NCBI RefSeq assembly: GCF_030253575.1
Contig: NC_080566.1
Span: 8,193,501 to 8,257,500, forward strand
From: Rhododendron vialii
Taxonomy: Eukaryota > Streptophyta > Magnoliopsida > Ericales > Ericaceae
Direction of reading: 5' to 3'
DNA: 64,000 bases
Shown here: in pieces, positions 10,532 through 22,332 of the stretch
Position numbering within the stretch: the first letter of the stretch is position 1
How the letters are laid out: each line of letters starts with the position of its first letter
The notes under the pieces: generated by a model
Told to the model about the DNA's origin: nothing
Database searches by the model: none
Seen by the model: the letters and a program-made list of their open reading frames with translations, nothing else
Program-made: the position numbers and the translations under genes

Positions 10532-13500
10532 TCAAACCTTGTGATACTTGTATTTCTGTTCCAGATTAAACCTAGTCATATAGCGATTGAAGCCATAGTG
10601 TACTAGATTCCTCACTGCATCAACGCCTTGTTCTAGTGCTGCATCCACCTGTCCACAGATTGATATTGCATAAAATCATTCTAAATTTATGAATAGGTCT
10701 CTTATCGCGTCTAAATCCATTTCAACGGTCATATCCGTAGGGGAAAATTTGCTTCACTAGATAGAGTTTATCCTCAATTTCTGTATGACTCAATCAACCA
10801 TTTAGAGGAAAAATGATTTCCACCTGAATAAATAAAAACGCATAGCAAAGAAACCCCACCTATGTGATCGGGTAAGGTCATGAATTCGGTAAATAGAGGC
10901 TATTCACTGGAATACGAAAGGTCTTGCGACATTTTTCCCACCTAACTCAGAACTCGTTCAAAATTGACCACAGCAACTGAGCTCCACAAGAAATCATAAT
11001 TACATTTTGAGTATTTTACCTGATTCCGTTCAAGTGAACTGAATTTCTGGAGGAGAAACGCTTTCATGTCCATGGTACCAGGTGGATCTCCAATGCCTAC
11101 AAGTACATAATATTTGAATTTGAAGACAACTTGAACTCAGTAAATTCTTAGTAAAAGAAAGCTATGGCATTCAAGCTACCAACCTATGCACAAACGTGGA
11201 AAATCACGGCAACCATCCAAATGTTCCGTCACACTCTTCACTCTGCAATAAGAGATCAACAATTACAATGAAATTTCAGAAGGCAAAAAGCATCTGATTG
11301 GTTTCCCAAACAGTACTATGTATATAGGAGACTTTATTATTATTATTATTTTTTAATCGGCGACTTTATTATATTCTTCATAACTGCAGCGACAAGCAGT
11401 GGAATATAACTGGGGCATTTGGGCCAATGGTCCAGCAGCTGCACTTAGGTGCAATGAAGGTTGTGGGTTCATCTCTTGTAGACAGGAAGTTGACAACTTG
11501 TCGATAGACTGGATTAGAGTAGTGTAAATTTTTCCAAGAATCCAACATATGACAAAAGTATAGGGGAAAAAAAAAACAACAACTAGCAGCTACCAAGACC
11601 ATGATCAAGGTGATCAGAAAATTACATAATGCTTATAAATTACCGCTTTATAATCGAAGAAGGTCAAGTAAATTCAGTTTTCAGGCACAAAACGTACAAT
11701 GATTGAGAAACCGACCAAGAAAGAGGAGGATTGAGCAGTAAATTTAATGCATATTTATGATCTTTTATGCAGCAGGAATGGCTGAACAAAATCACGCAGC
11801 CACTCCTGAAAAACTAAAAGGAAAGTATGTTAAAGTCATACACAACCGCATAAGCATGTGATAGGTTAAGCAGCAGATACCACACAATTGTTATGGAAAG
11901 AGCATAGACTCAATGGAGAACCAAGATTATTGGATCCTACTAAGGGAATTCTGTATTGTCTTCATTGTGACTTGGAAGCACAGGGAACACTTTTGCATGG
12001 AGAATCATAGTTCAACTAAGTAGATGGCAGGTCCAACCAAGTACAGATTGTCTGCCGCTTCAAGAGTTCATGGAAGATTTCAAACAGTAGAAATGGGACA
12101 AGAATATCACACAATCACAGTGATTTTCTCATTTACAGGACAAAAAGGGCCTATCTTAAAGCCAGCGAAGTAGGCTTGACTTTGAAAAAGCTCTCTCCAC
12201 AAGTCATAATGTCCTGGCAATAACAGTTAGTGTAGAGGGTACCATTTCTGCAATTCAGGTTAAGCTAGATTCACATTTAGATTAATATTCCTAACCATGG
12301 TCCACTTTTAAGGGTCAACCCAAATAGGGGTGTCAAAGCCATGCCAGGGTATACCCCATTAATTTCAAAATTGCTACTACTACTAATCAGCATATATGAT
12401 TGCTATGTAATGCTAGATGTAAACTCTACAAGCTATAACCACAGGTCTTTCAACAATTGGCTTTTTGATATTTTCAGCCATTCAACTTCATGTCCATTTA
12501 ACTCCTAATATAATGTCCAATAAAAGCTTTCATTTTCAGCAAATAGATATTCAGCCCTTGCAACAAGCTCATTTTGTCATCATTTTCTCTATGTTAGGAG
12601 TCTATTCTTGACGCCGAGCATAGATTAACAAGTAGTAGGCAGTTTGAGCTCATTGCTCAGTAGCTGAACAAGCTTTGGCTTGGTTTGTTTGGGCCTCTGA
12701 AAGCACTTTCCTCTACCAAGACTCAAGAAACGGTAAACATCTGACGCAGCAACATTTTGCTAGATACTTCTTCTAACAGATTGAACTTGGTTTAACTGTA
12801 ATCCAGGAGGTTGACAAGCTTGACAATTATGGTGCTTACGTCCAAGAATTTATCTGCTGAAAAATAAAAATGCGAATGTTCTGAAAGAACACAAGCAGGC
12901 AAAAGCTAACCACACAACCGTAAAAGGATAAGAGATGGTTTTATTTATGAAAAATAGAATTCAAGTTAACTGGGCGGGCTACTTGTAAAGTTAGTTTAAC
13001 GAAATTATTATCTAGGGAGTAATACCCGTTGTGATGCCCATGCCCTCCTTTTTGCTGAAGCCTTAATACACCGTTGGGAAGGCTCATCTCATCATAAACC
13101 TGCATTAACATTACCCAAAAACAGGTATTGTTGAGTGATCTGTAGATTCTGAACACGCATAGGGTAAAGCAATGTGATTACTTGTTTCTTTATATATGCT
13201 CTGCATTTCATACCAGTAGGATATGACGCAATGGCACTTGATAATATGCAGCAAGCGGTCCAACCTTGAGATACAAAAAAAGAAGAAGAAGAAGAAGAAG
13301 GAATGACAATCAGAGACTGCTGACCTCGAGAAAGCAGCGAATTAAGAGGAACAAAGAAAACATATAGGAGGTAAAGACAGAATGATTCAAGCATGCAGCC
13401 ACAGATACAGTGATAAAAAAACACTAGGGAGGTTAATATCCTTAGATATGCAAGTAACACCGGCATCAATTGCGAGATGATAGATTTTAACTTGTGTTGC

Positions 13501-14604
13501 TAACTAAGTACTCACTGCTGCAAATATGTACTAGTCAGACCTAATGCAAATGATTTAATAGCCCATAATGTTGTTAAGTATTGAAAGCTCAATCTTACAT
13601 GACAACATCAAGATCAGCAAATTGCATAGAGATATAAAAGTTTGAAATCACACCACAGCATTTGTTGGCATCTCAATGAAAATCTTCTGTGCAATGTACT
13701 ATGTGTGGCATCTTAAAGTCCTTGAGATCGGATTTCAAAGGCGATTGCTAAATATCATGACGATTGAATATATCAAGGAGTTCCACAATTCATAGAGTGA
13801 AACCATTTCTTGCAAACAAAAAGATAATGAAACAAAATGAGAAGATTCAAAGTCCTTCCATCACTTGTTATCGAGGTTTGCCATTTTCACTGAGAGGCCC
13901 AGTTCATGATGGTAGCCATTTGTGTTGGCGCTTTTCATCATGAACAAGTAATAAGATCACAAATAGTACAGCCACAATAACCACTGAATAAGAGGGCTAG
14001 TTACAGAAGACACTTTTAAATGATCGAACAAACAATTGCTGAAATGAAAGGTGAGAACAAACCGATTCCCCACTGAAATTCATGTAGGCTTGAGGTTTTG
14101 CCAACAGAATTGGTACCTCCCCAATAGAACCTGCACTGATTGCACAAAACAAAATCACCACTAAATTTGACCATGGGATCCCCAAACTCAAACAAAGTAA
14201 GAGAAGTAAAGAAAAAGCACCTATGCCAATCAAAGCCTTTGACTGTATTGTATTCAACAGAATTCCTTGTGCTTGAGAAATGTGATCAATCATTTCAAAA
14301 CCAATCTAGCACATATTTTCACAAAATCATCAACAGCAGAAGATCATGGGAAATCAACAAGAATCATCAAAATTATGCAATTAACAAGAGTAGGGAATAG
14401 TACATTGTGGCGAGTTCCATGATACTTGTTCCCAGGGTTTCCCAATCCGACAATTAGCCACGGAGTATACTCCACTTTAAAACCATTGGGATCGTGAATT
14501 GAAGCCGATACATTAAGCCTCGCTGAAGCTGAATGCCTCAGACGAAAAATAGGGTTTCTTGGGTAGGATATGCAAGTTTTAGGGGCAGAAACTGCACACA
14601 ACAT
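10532..14604 (-). CDS. Peptidyl-tRNA hydrolase, organellar (PTH/CRS2 family)
   Basis: Eight exons on the minus strand: 14404-14604, 14221-14305, 14063-14130, 13214-13264, 13026-13099, 11184-11242, 11020-11096 and 10532-10648. They total 243 codons plus stop, all with GT..AG borders and consistent phase. Residues 1-45 look like an organellar transit peptide (rich in Ser, Arg and Ala). The enzyme core follows: [19 protein letters not shown] near 50-67 with the family Asn and catalytic His, then [31 protein letters not shown], and [16 protein letters not shown] releases peptidyl-tRNA stalled off ribosomes; plant CRS2, from the same family, instead aids chloroplast group II intron splicing. The catalytic-type His and Asp are retained, so hydrolase activity is plausible. 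The acceptor just before the ATG (AATTAG at about 14609-14614) and a donor-like CCCGAG/GTTCG near 15115 suggest a 5' UTR intron. Confidence 0.9.
11330..11372 (-). mobile_element. 21-bp LINE-tail micro-insertion with 11-bp duplication
   Basis: The direct repeat GACTTTATTAT occurs at 11330-11340 and 11362-11372. Between them lies a 21-bp insert that on the minus strand reads GCCGATTAAAAAATAATAATA. The GCCGAT plus A-rich tail matches the ends of longer LINE-like insertions here. It lies in the fifth intron of the peptidyl-tRNA hydrolase gene. Confidence 0.6.
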
Positions 14605-14735
14605 GGACCTAATTAAAAAGAAGTAAAATCAGCAACATCAGTGAGAATTTGCATTTCAAGAACCATAACCCTGGATTTTAAACATACACACACTCAACCA
14701 CAGTCATGGTTCTGTACATAATCTTCGTATATATA

Positions 14736-14931
14736 CTCCTTCGGTCTTAAAAACATTGTCCGGTCCCCAAAATGAGAACTTACAAAATGTATTTCTGCCA
14801 AGAAAAATTCAAACCCTTTTTGACAAATTGAAAGAATTCATTGATATCGAGTACCTGGCGGCAAAAAGTTTGAATTTTTTCCAACAAAATTGAAATAATT
14901 TCTCGTTCTGAGGGCCGAACAATCCAAGTAG
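14736..14931. mobile_element. Degenerate Stowaway-like MITE
   Basis: The left end CTCCTTCGGTC and the right end GAGGGCCGAACAATCCAAGTAG are diverged versions of the Stowaway terminal repeat, with TA on both sides. It lies just upstream of the peptidyl-tRNA hydrolase coding region, in its probable 5' UTR intron. Confidence 0.4.
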
Positions 14932-15212
14932 TAGTTTTTTATAGCAAGCTCGGGGCGTATGTACATTGAAACTGAAATCTGGAAGATATATGGAAATGGG
15001 TAAAACGAATCAGGACAAGATGACCATTGATACGAAATGGGTTTTTTTTAAATTTTGTTCCTGATTGAATGGTTCATAGTCTCTGAGAGAAGAGAAGAGA
15101 AGAGTTGAGACGAACCTCGGGTGGGTATTAGCAGAGTATCGATGCAAGCTCGGCTCGACGATTTCCGTTGGCCGTTTGGACTCAGAGCAAGGCTATGAAT
15201 CTCTGACACTAT

Positions 15213-15272
15213 GAACTGGATAGAATTTCCTTTCCAAAAAACAAAAAGAAGAAAAAGAACTGGATAGAATTT
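15213..15272 (+). mobile_element. 28-bp A-rich micro-insertion with 16-bp duplication
   Basis: The repeat GAACTGGATAGAATTT occurs perfectly at 15213-15228 and 15257-15272. The 28 bp between begin CCTTTCC and continue as an A-rich tail. This is the structure left by a very short poly(A) retroposon insertion. Confidence 0.6.
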
Positions 15273-15633
15273 TGTTCCTCTTCAATTAAGGCTTTGTTTG
15301 GGAAAAAGGAGGGGCAGATAAATTATTGAGTAGTATTTTTTTCCCCGAAATAACATAATTTTAATGACAAAATCACAAAGACTAGTGCCTTTGTTTGGTT
15401 CCTCCCAGAAATATTCTATCCAAATTTTTTGACTGTTTCTCATTTGTGTTTTTTTGTTTTTAATAATTTTTATATCAATTTTTTTACTTACTATTTTTTA
15501 CTTTTGGAATATATATATAGCATATTTATTAAAAGTAAAAGAGTTTGTTAAAATATTAAAAAAAATTGACCAAAAATGAAAAAATACGTAAATCTATAAA
15601 ACTTTTTTTTTATCTCAAAATTGAAAACTAAAC

Positions 15634-15656
15634 AAGGGCTTCCTAGTGACCTCTTC

Positions 15657-15687
<31 letters not shown>

Positions 15688-15708
15688 CAAGGGCTTCCTA
15701 GTGACCTC
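15634..15708 (+). mobile_element. 35-bp A-rich micro-insertion with 20-bp duplication
   Basis: A perfect 20-bp direct repeat AAGGGCTTCCTAGTGACCTC occurs at 15634-15653 and 15689-15708. It brackets a 35-bp insert made mostly of AAAAG units. A retroposon tail insertion is the simplest reading; slippage alone would not create a 20-bp unique flanking repeat. Confidence 0.6.
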
Positions 15709-15730
15709 CCTGAGCTTTTTGACAAATATG

Positions 15731-15778
15731 AAGAGACCTCTCATTGCGGATCAAAAAAAAAAAAAGAGACCTCTCATT
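15731..15778 (+). mobile_element. 18-bp GCGGATC-poly(A) micro-insertion
   Basis: The repeat AAGAGACCTCTCATT occurs at 15731-15745 and 15764-15778. The insert at 15746-15763 reads GCGGATC followed by A residues, close to the GCCGATC-poly(A) tail of longer LINE-like insertions in this window. It lies only 22 bp from the previous micro-insertion. Confidence 0.65.
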
Positions 15779-15989
15779 TAGATTTCTGAAATGACACTGC
15801 ACGTTCTTGCTTTTGAAACTGTTACCGAGATTACCCCTTCTATTAACTAAATCACCAAGTGTAAAATGCACGTCCTTGTAGAAGGTGCCTAACCACGCTC
15901 AGCGCAGATGATCTCTGAAAGAAGGAATATATCGTCTCTACAACGGCACTTGGCTCTTTGTGGATACTCAAGCAATGAATGTATAGGTG

Positions 15990-16907
15990 CAAGGATGGGA
16001 TCAGGGGGGTCTAGTGGCGGCAGCCGCCACGACAAGAATTTTAGAAAACGCAATTATTATATGTTGAAAAAAAAATTTGTCCCCAACTTATATAGTCTCG
16101 CCATTGCTAGATTTTTTTTCTTATTTTTTCTTAGTCACAAATCTTCTTTTTTTTTTTTTTCAAGAAAGTAGATCCAAAAGAGTATTCTAAAACTAAATTC
16201 AATGGGCCAAAATGAAATAATATAAATGATGATGTGTAATTAAGAAAAAAAACTCCCCATTAATTCTAACCCTAAAATAACTTAACCTAAAAAATTAAGG
16301 CAACTTAATTATAATGTCACTTCTCAAATTTGTAATGTCCCTCCCAAAAGGGAGTGCGGTTATCAATTTGAAAAATCCATATAGGAATCTGTGGAGTGAT
16401 ATTATAGATTTGAGGAGTGGCATTATCTTTGTGCTTATTGATGCTCTAGATTATCAGTAAATGAAGCTTGGTAATGTGCACATAAATTGAATTAGGTCTC
16501 TAGATCTGTCTTCTCTGATGTCATTTGACTTTATTTTGGGGCATGGTTTCGCACCAAAATACATATGAGAGGGGGGGGGGTTATTTTTTAAATGGTATTC
16601 TGAGATTGGCCACTTTGTATATATTGCTAAAAGTTAGGTCTGTCTCCAATCCTCCCCCACTTATACCCCAATGATTGGAGACTACATGGGTTCTGTTGTT
16701 GTTGTTGAAGTGGCATTATCGATACTCAAAATTAAAATTAGTGTTTTTTCATACTCCATGTGCAAATGAAAAATATCATTTACTATAGTTTTTATTACGT
16801 TATTTTAATTTTTTTTGGAGCCGATAACTATTAATATTGTAATGCATCTTTTATTTTTTTAGTATACATTTCGCCACTGCTAGGGTAAAATCCTGATTCC
16901 GTCCTTG
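15990..16907. mobile_element. Non-autonomous hAT element, 918 bp
   Basis: The ends CAAGGATGGGATCAGG and (reverse complement of the right end) CAAGGACGGAATCAGG are terminal inverted repeats. The element is flanked by a perfect 8-bp target duplication TATAGGTG at 15982-15989 and 16908-16915, typical of hAT. The interior is AT-rich, contains a GGGGGGGGGG run near 16570, and shows no transposase. Confidence 0.85.
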
Positions 16908-17095
16908 TATAGGTGGGTACGTAATGCGTAGCAAATGCCATGAGATCGAGGTGTAGAAAAACGTAAAAGAAGAAGCATTTACGTGGTTCAGTTACAAAGG
17001 ATTTGTGACCTAGTCCACGTGAGAAGGGAGGAGAAATCTTATTCATGGGTTGCTGTAATACAACACCTTAAATATAAATACACATGATATGTGAT

Positions 17096-17566
17096 TAGGT
17101 CTGTTAATGGACCGGATCTGATCCAATAAATTCAATCTGGATCCGGATTCGAATCCGATAATCCGATAATTCGAATCCGGTAATCCAAATACAGATCGGA
17201 TCGGATTTAGATCGGATTAAATCCGTTATTGATCCGAATCCGAACTTTTTTTTTTTAATTTTTTGAATTTTTTTAAAAAAAAAAGTAAATTTTTTATTTT
17301 GAAAAAAAAATGTTTAAGAAGTTGTATTTTTATTTTAATTTTTTAGAATTTTTTTTTGGAATTTTTTTTTTTGAAAAAAAAATTGTATTTTTTTGAAAAA
17401 TATAATTTTTTTTGCTAAAATTTTCGAAGTAAAAAAGTTTTCGGATTGGATTCGGATCCAGATTATCACTATCGGATTCGAGTCTTATCGGATTCGGATC
17501 GGATTTGGATCTTATCGGATCCGGATCTGTTGGATCCGCATCGGATACGGCCCATTGACAGGCCTA
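17096..17566. mobile_element. Non-autonomous hAT element, 471 bp, GGATCCGAAT-rich arms
   Basis: The left end is TAGGTCTGTTAATGGACCGG; the right end, reversed, is TAGGCCTGTCAATGGGCCG. A perfect 8-bp target duplication TATGTGAT lies at 17088-17095 and 17567-17574. Both arms are dense arrays of GGATC/GGATTCGGATC motifs around a T/A-rich core at about 17245-17430. No coding sequence. Confidence 0.88.
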
Positions 17567-17738
17567 TATGTGATCAATAAGAGAGACAATCCCATAACTT
17601 CAGCCATAGTTAAGCAACAAATCACTGCAATATTGGCAGCCAATCTGTGATTAGAATCATAGAATCACACATAATATGGAAAGATTTTTCCCTTCTCCAA
17701 CAAGAGATGTTGAAAGGGAAGGTTCCAAGTCTTGGGAG

Positions 17739-17976
17739 TAGGGCTGTAAACGAACCGAGCAGCTCACGAGCTCGGCTCGGCTCGGCTCGGTTCGTTTAGT
17801 AAACGAGCCAAGCTCGAGTTCGAGTTTTCAACTCGTTTACTAAACAAGCCGAGCTCGGTTCGGCTCGTTCGACAAAAACTCGGCTGGTTAAGGGTGGCTC
17901 GACTCGATTAAAAAGACTTGATTAGTAAATAACTCAGAGCTCGAGCTTGACAAAGCTCGGCTCGTTTACGGCCCTA
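17739..17976. mobile_element. hAT MITE, 238 bp, GCTCGGCTCG-rich
   Basis: Terminal inverted repeats are TAGGGCTGTAAACGAACCGAG and the reverse complement of CTCGGCTCGTTTACGGCCCTA. A perfect 8-bp duplication CTTGGGAG lies at 17731-17738 and 17977-17984. The interior repeats CTCGGCTCG and AACGAGCC motifs. It is related to the element at 45338-45649. Confidence 0.9.
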
Positions 17977-18189
17977 CTTGGGAGTTGATCGAAACTATTT
18001 GTAGGGACCCGCAAATAGTATGGGATGGCAGTGCAGAAAAGAGGAAAATTTATCTAGTAAATTGGGAAAGTAACTAAGAACAAAATATGATAAAATAAAA
18101 TAAAAACTAAGAACAAAATGTTTAGTAGTCTAGGAGTGAAGAATTATGATAAAGAATTCAGCCCTTCTATGCAAATGGTGGTGGAGATT

Positions 18190-19240
18190 TGGTAGAGAAA
18201 ATGAGTGATTATGGGTAAAGGTGATTAGAAAAATATGGTTACAGTTCATTGTGTTGGATGCCTTCACAAGCATATATGTTCAGGAAAAATCCAGAGTTTG
18301 GAGTCATGTATGCTCCATTAGTTGTTATGTATATGGAATCAGATGTTACATCCATAATGGTTTCTGGATTGAAGTTGAATCAGAGAGTCAAGCTAGATTC
18401 TGGGATGATGTTTGTTTTCGGGAGATGCCTATGAAGATCTATTATTGAAGACTTCGATCACCTAGTATCTACTCAGAAAAGGAAAAGGGCGAGGCATGTT
18501 TTTGATATACAGAATCAGTGTACATTGGAACCTACTACAATTTTGAAAGGGATTTGTTTGTCTGGGAAGAAGCTCTTCTGGAAGAAATGAAACAATCCTC
18601 AAGTAATTACTATGTGCTAACAGAAATAGATCAGATAGCTTGAGATGGAGATCGATGGGATCTTAATTCTGGCCTTTTCTCTGTGAAATCCGGTATGCCA
18701 AGTCGGAAGAAGGTTTGAATTACTCTAACTCAGTTGGTACTCACTGCATTTTGGTTTGGAACTAATTTGCCCTCCCGAAATCGCAATGTTTGTATGGCAA
18801 GAAGTTCAAGACAGGATTGTTACACAGCTAGTAATTTTACACAGAAGAAACATCTTGATGCAAGGGGTGAATGTGAATGGGGAGGGTTTATGTCCATTTA
18901 TTAGAATCAGAAAGGGAAAATGCTCCTTAGTCATTGCCGAACTGTAAGGTTTCATGGTCTTATTTGGCCCGAAATTTTGAAGTGGTTGGGGATGGCATGC
19001 ATGGGATCTGGCCGTTATCTATATATATGATCTTACGAGTTGGTGGCTTTGCAGAAGAAGTACAAGAATGTGGAGAAAGGTCTGTGGGATACATGCATGC
19101 TTGTTTGCTACAGATCTATAGTCTATTTGGCTACAAGAAATCAAATTGTGTCTAAGGAGAACGGTTTTGTTCGGGAGGAACTTGCAAAAATTTTTAAGAC
19201 AAGGATCGATGGCCTTACGGGTTAAAACCAAGAAATGAAA
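18190..19240 (+). mobile_element. LINE (L1-type) 3' remnant, zf-RVT-like region
   Basis: Broken plus-strand frames resemble the C-terminal part of plant L1 reverse-transcriptase polyproteins. In order: a W..GFWIEVESESQARFWDD segment near 18355-18410, a LFVWEEALLEEMKQ segment near 18555-18600, an FSVKSG segment near 18680-18700, and a Trp/Arg-rich tail near 19080-19225. Stops and frame changes separate these pieces, so it is a dead 5'-truncated copy. A 25-bp motif (TTGTGT..AGGGAGAACGGTTTTGTT) occurs at about 19145 and again at about 19235, a small local duplication. Confidence 0.6.
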
Positions 19241-19673
19241 TTGTGTTTTAGGGAGAACGGTTTTGTTTATTGGGAGGAAGTGGTAGATAATATTGGGAGT
19301 TACTTGATTGTAGAAGAAGGTTTTTTGTTCAAGATTCCATGGTGTGGTGCAAGGTTATCTACTGAAGTCAAGGGCAATTTTCTGTAAGCTAATTATGTTG
19401 ATGTCTGCTGGATCTGTGTGGCCGGTGAAGTTTATACTCATGAAGGCTCTAAGATCAGCAATGCTAATAATCAAAATCAATAATCAAAATGTGTCACGTC
19501 AGCATTTGTTTATTTATTTAGTCTATAATCAAAATTAACAATCTCTACCTATACATTGGTTATTTTTGCATTCCTAACAAAAAAAAAAAAAAACCCACAA
19601 TACACAATGCATATATGTTCAATCGCAAATAAGTTCCAATCACGCATCCGACCACACAAAATTATTCACCTCA

Positions 19674-19873
19674 ATAAGACGATTCCAAAACTGAAAAGCC
19701 GGTAGCCGGAAACATTTTCACGCGCCTCCTAAATAAGTTGCGCGTGATATTACGTGCCTTTACTCGATTTGGTGCGTTCAGCGCGTGATGCGAGTGGATC
19801 TCACGTGCAGCCTCTTTAGGCGGCGCGTGAGGAGGTTTACGGCTACCGGTCTTTCAGTTTTGGAATCGTCTTA
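19674..19873. mobile_element. MITE with about 28-bp terminal inverted repeats
   Basis: The left end ATAAGACGATTCCAAAACTG is mirrored at the right by CAGTTTTGGAATCGTCTTA. TCA occurs on both sides and may be a 3-bp duplication. The 200-bp element is CG-rich inside, with several CACGTG/GCGCGTGA motifs. The superfamily is uncertain. Confidence 0.65.
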
Positions 19874-20131
19874 TCAAAACGGATAATTTGGTATGGTCGG
19901 ATGAGTGATTAGAACTCGTTTATGAAAAATTCAAATTTGGTTATTGAATTTTGGTTATTGGTAAAAGTTGTTAAGTTTGGTTGTGGAATGGATGGAATTT
20001 GGTTATTTGTTAAAAAGACTTGTAACTTTACTTATTACAATAGATGGTGTTTTTTGAGCATTGTTGTTTGGTTTGCTTATCTACACTCATTTGTTTATCA
20101 CAATGTGGATGCTCTGATGGTTTGTTGTGAT

Positions 20132-20298
20132 CAAGCCGGCCCTAAATTTTCAAGGGCCTAAAGCAAAAAACTAAAGATTGGACACTTTTTACTAGACTAT
20201 TATAAAAGGTAGCAAAATAGGAGAGACTCCTAATATCTGAAAAATAATTTGGGACAGAAAGTGGTTGCCTCTCCGGCTTTAACTCGGGACCAGCTCTG
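20132..20298. mobile_element. hAT MITE, 167 bp, GCCGGC-type ends
   Basis: The ends are CAAGCCGGCCC and (reversed) CAGAGCTGG, a diverged pair of the CAGAGCCGGCTC type seen at 29225 and 57048. The flanks GTTGTGAT (20124-20131) and GCTGTGAT (20299-20306) match at 7 of 8 bases. Confidence 0.6.
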
Positions 20299-21089
20299 GC
20301 TGTGATGGATCTGCCTACTGCCATACTCGAACCAGTGTACGCTATTGGTTTGTCTGAGGTCTCCCTGCTATTTTTTACTTGAATGGATTTTCTAAGAATC
20401 TATTTTGTGTGATTTTCTAATTAAGTTGGAATCTTGTTTGGGCTTTCTTCTCATTTTAATATCAAAGTTGTAGTCGTGTGCAAATCTTTTTTATTGGTTT
20501 TTATGTTAAGCATACGTTTTTTTTTTAATTATAGGTTTACTCTTAAAGAGTCGATTTTCCTATAACGTTATTCCCTCTACTTTTTTTTTTTTTTTTTGTG
20601 TGACAATCACATTACCGCTACTCGAGTCTGAAAGTAAAATTATTTACCTTTCTTCGAGCTCTAAATCGGAGATAGGCATAAAGATGGCCTTCATTACCTT
20701 TGCTTTAATAATAGATTCCAACTTAGAAAAATGCACAAAATAGATTCCTAGAAAACCCATTCATGTAGATTGTATGCTCCAAAATTAAGATCGTCATCCA
20801 TTAGAGTATAAAGCATTCCAAAAGGTGGTAGTTTCCGAAAAAGGAATTTCCGGGAAGCACCACCAATTCCTGAATGGAGAAAAACTTTCATAAGCAACTA
20901 TTTACTCATGTTCTCTCAAGAGGGAAAAAAATTGAAAAGTATATATAGATGGATTTATACACAACACATAAAATATGGAGATGAGTTGAGCATCAATTGA
21001 TCAGTTTGTGTATGAAACCTTACCCAAAAAATAAAGTTAAAAAATAAATAAATAAAGCGAATAGAAATATATTCCGATTGTTACATGAT

Positions 21090-22050
21090 TAAGGGCTTGT
21101 TTGATAACCTAAATTCAACACTTAATACTGAATCAATTAAGTAATAAGTGATTCAGTAGGTTTGATAATCACATTTTACATTGCTTAACAAATTAAGTAT
21201 CACTTAAACTATAGGGTAAAAAGTTAAAAAAAATTAAGTAGCTTTGAGCTACTTAATTCTGATTGAATTTTTGTGTACTTACATTCAACCATCATACTAC
21301 CACCACAACCACTCCCACCAACACCACCAGCTCCGTCGCTCCACCACCTCCACCATTACACCACCACCACCACTCCTCCATCACCACATCACCACCACCA
21401 CCTCCACCACTACACCACCACCACCACCAACTCCACCACTACACCACCACCACAACTCCTCCACCACCACATCACCACCACCAGCTCCACCTTTCCACCA
21501 CCACCACATCACCACCACCAACTCCACAACTCTACCACCACCACCACCACCGCCACCACTACCATCACTACACCACCACCACCGCTCCTACCACCACTTC
21601 ACCACCTCCACCACTCTACCACCACCACTCTACCACCACCGCCACTCCACCACCACTACCATCACTACACCACCGCCGCCGCCACCACCGCCACTCCCAT
21701 GTACCATTCCACCACACCACACCACACCACTCCACCACCGCCACTACCAGCACTACACCACCACTCTACCACATCCACCACCATCACCTCCACCTCCACC
21801 ACTCCACCTCCACCACCTCCACCACTCCACCACCACCACCTCCACCACTCCTCCACCATTACCATAAGTATATTTGTGACTGTTAGTAAATTAAGAGAGA
21901 ATTTGAACAAAATTAATTCATCATTTTTTTAATTTAGTGTTTAATATATTTGTCAAACAGCTTTTCAGCTTAAAAATTTCAGCATTCAGCTTTCAGTACT
22001 TAATTTTTCAGCTTTCAGTTTCAGTTTTCAGTTTTATCAAACAGCCCCTA
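21090..22050. mobile_element. Inverted-repeat element carrying a CCA-rich tandem array
   Basis: The left end TAAGGGCTTGTTTGATAA mirrors the right end TTATCAAACAGCCCCTA, a hAT-like or related MITE terminus. No convincing target duplication was found. The centre (about 21285-21865) is an almost pure array of CCACCA/CCACCTCCACCA units. All three plus frames stay open as His/Pro/Thr-rich strings, a consequence of composition and not evidence of a gene. It interrupts a repeated segment that also occurs near 27.0-29.0 kb. Confidence 0.7.
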
Positions 22051-22332
22051 AGCTAATTGTTAAAGGTTACTCAAGCAATAACTCACTTTACAAAAAAAAA
22101 AAAGGGTCATAAATGTTGATCACCTTTTACTTTGTCAATGGAAGCAAAGGTCTCCGATTCAAAAGAAATTAAGGTAAATAATTCCACTTTCAGATGGCAG
22201 CAAAGGTACTAATGAAGATACAGGGAATCCGCGAAGAGTAATCAATTGAGATGGAAAACCTATTAAAAGGAAAAAAGAAAAAAGAAGGTACGTTTATATA
22301 CCATAGAAATGTTTTCTTGCAAAATATACAAA

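Noticed and set aside
21244-21932. Three overlapping 207-219 aa frames rich in His, Pro and Thr
   Set aside because: They are translations of one CCA/CCT array in three frames. Composition keeps stops away; no other coding evidence.
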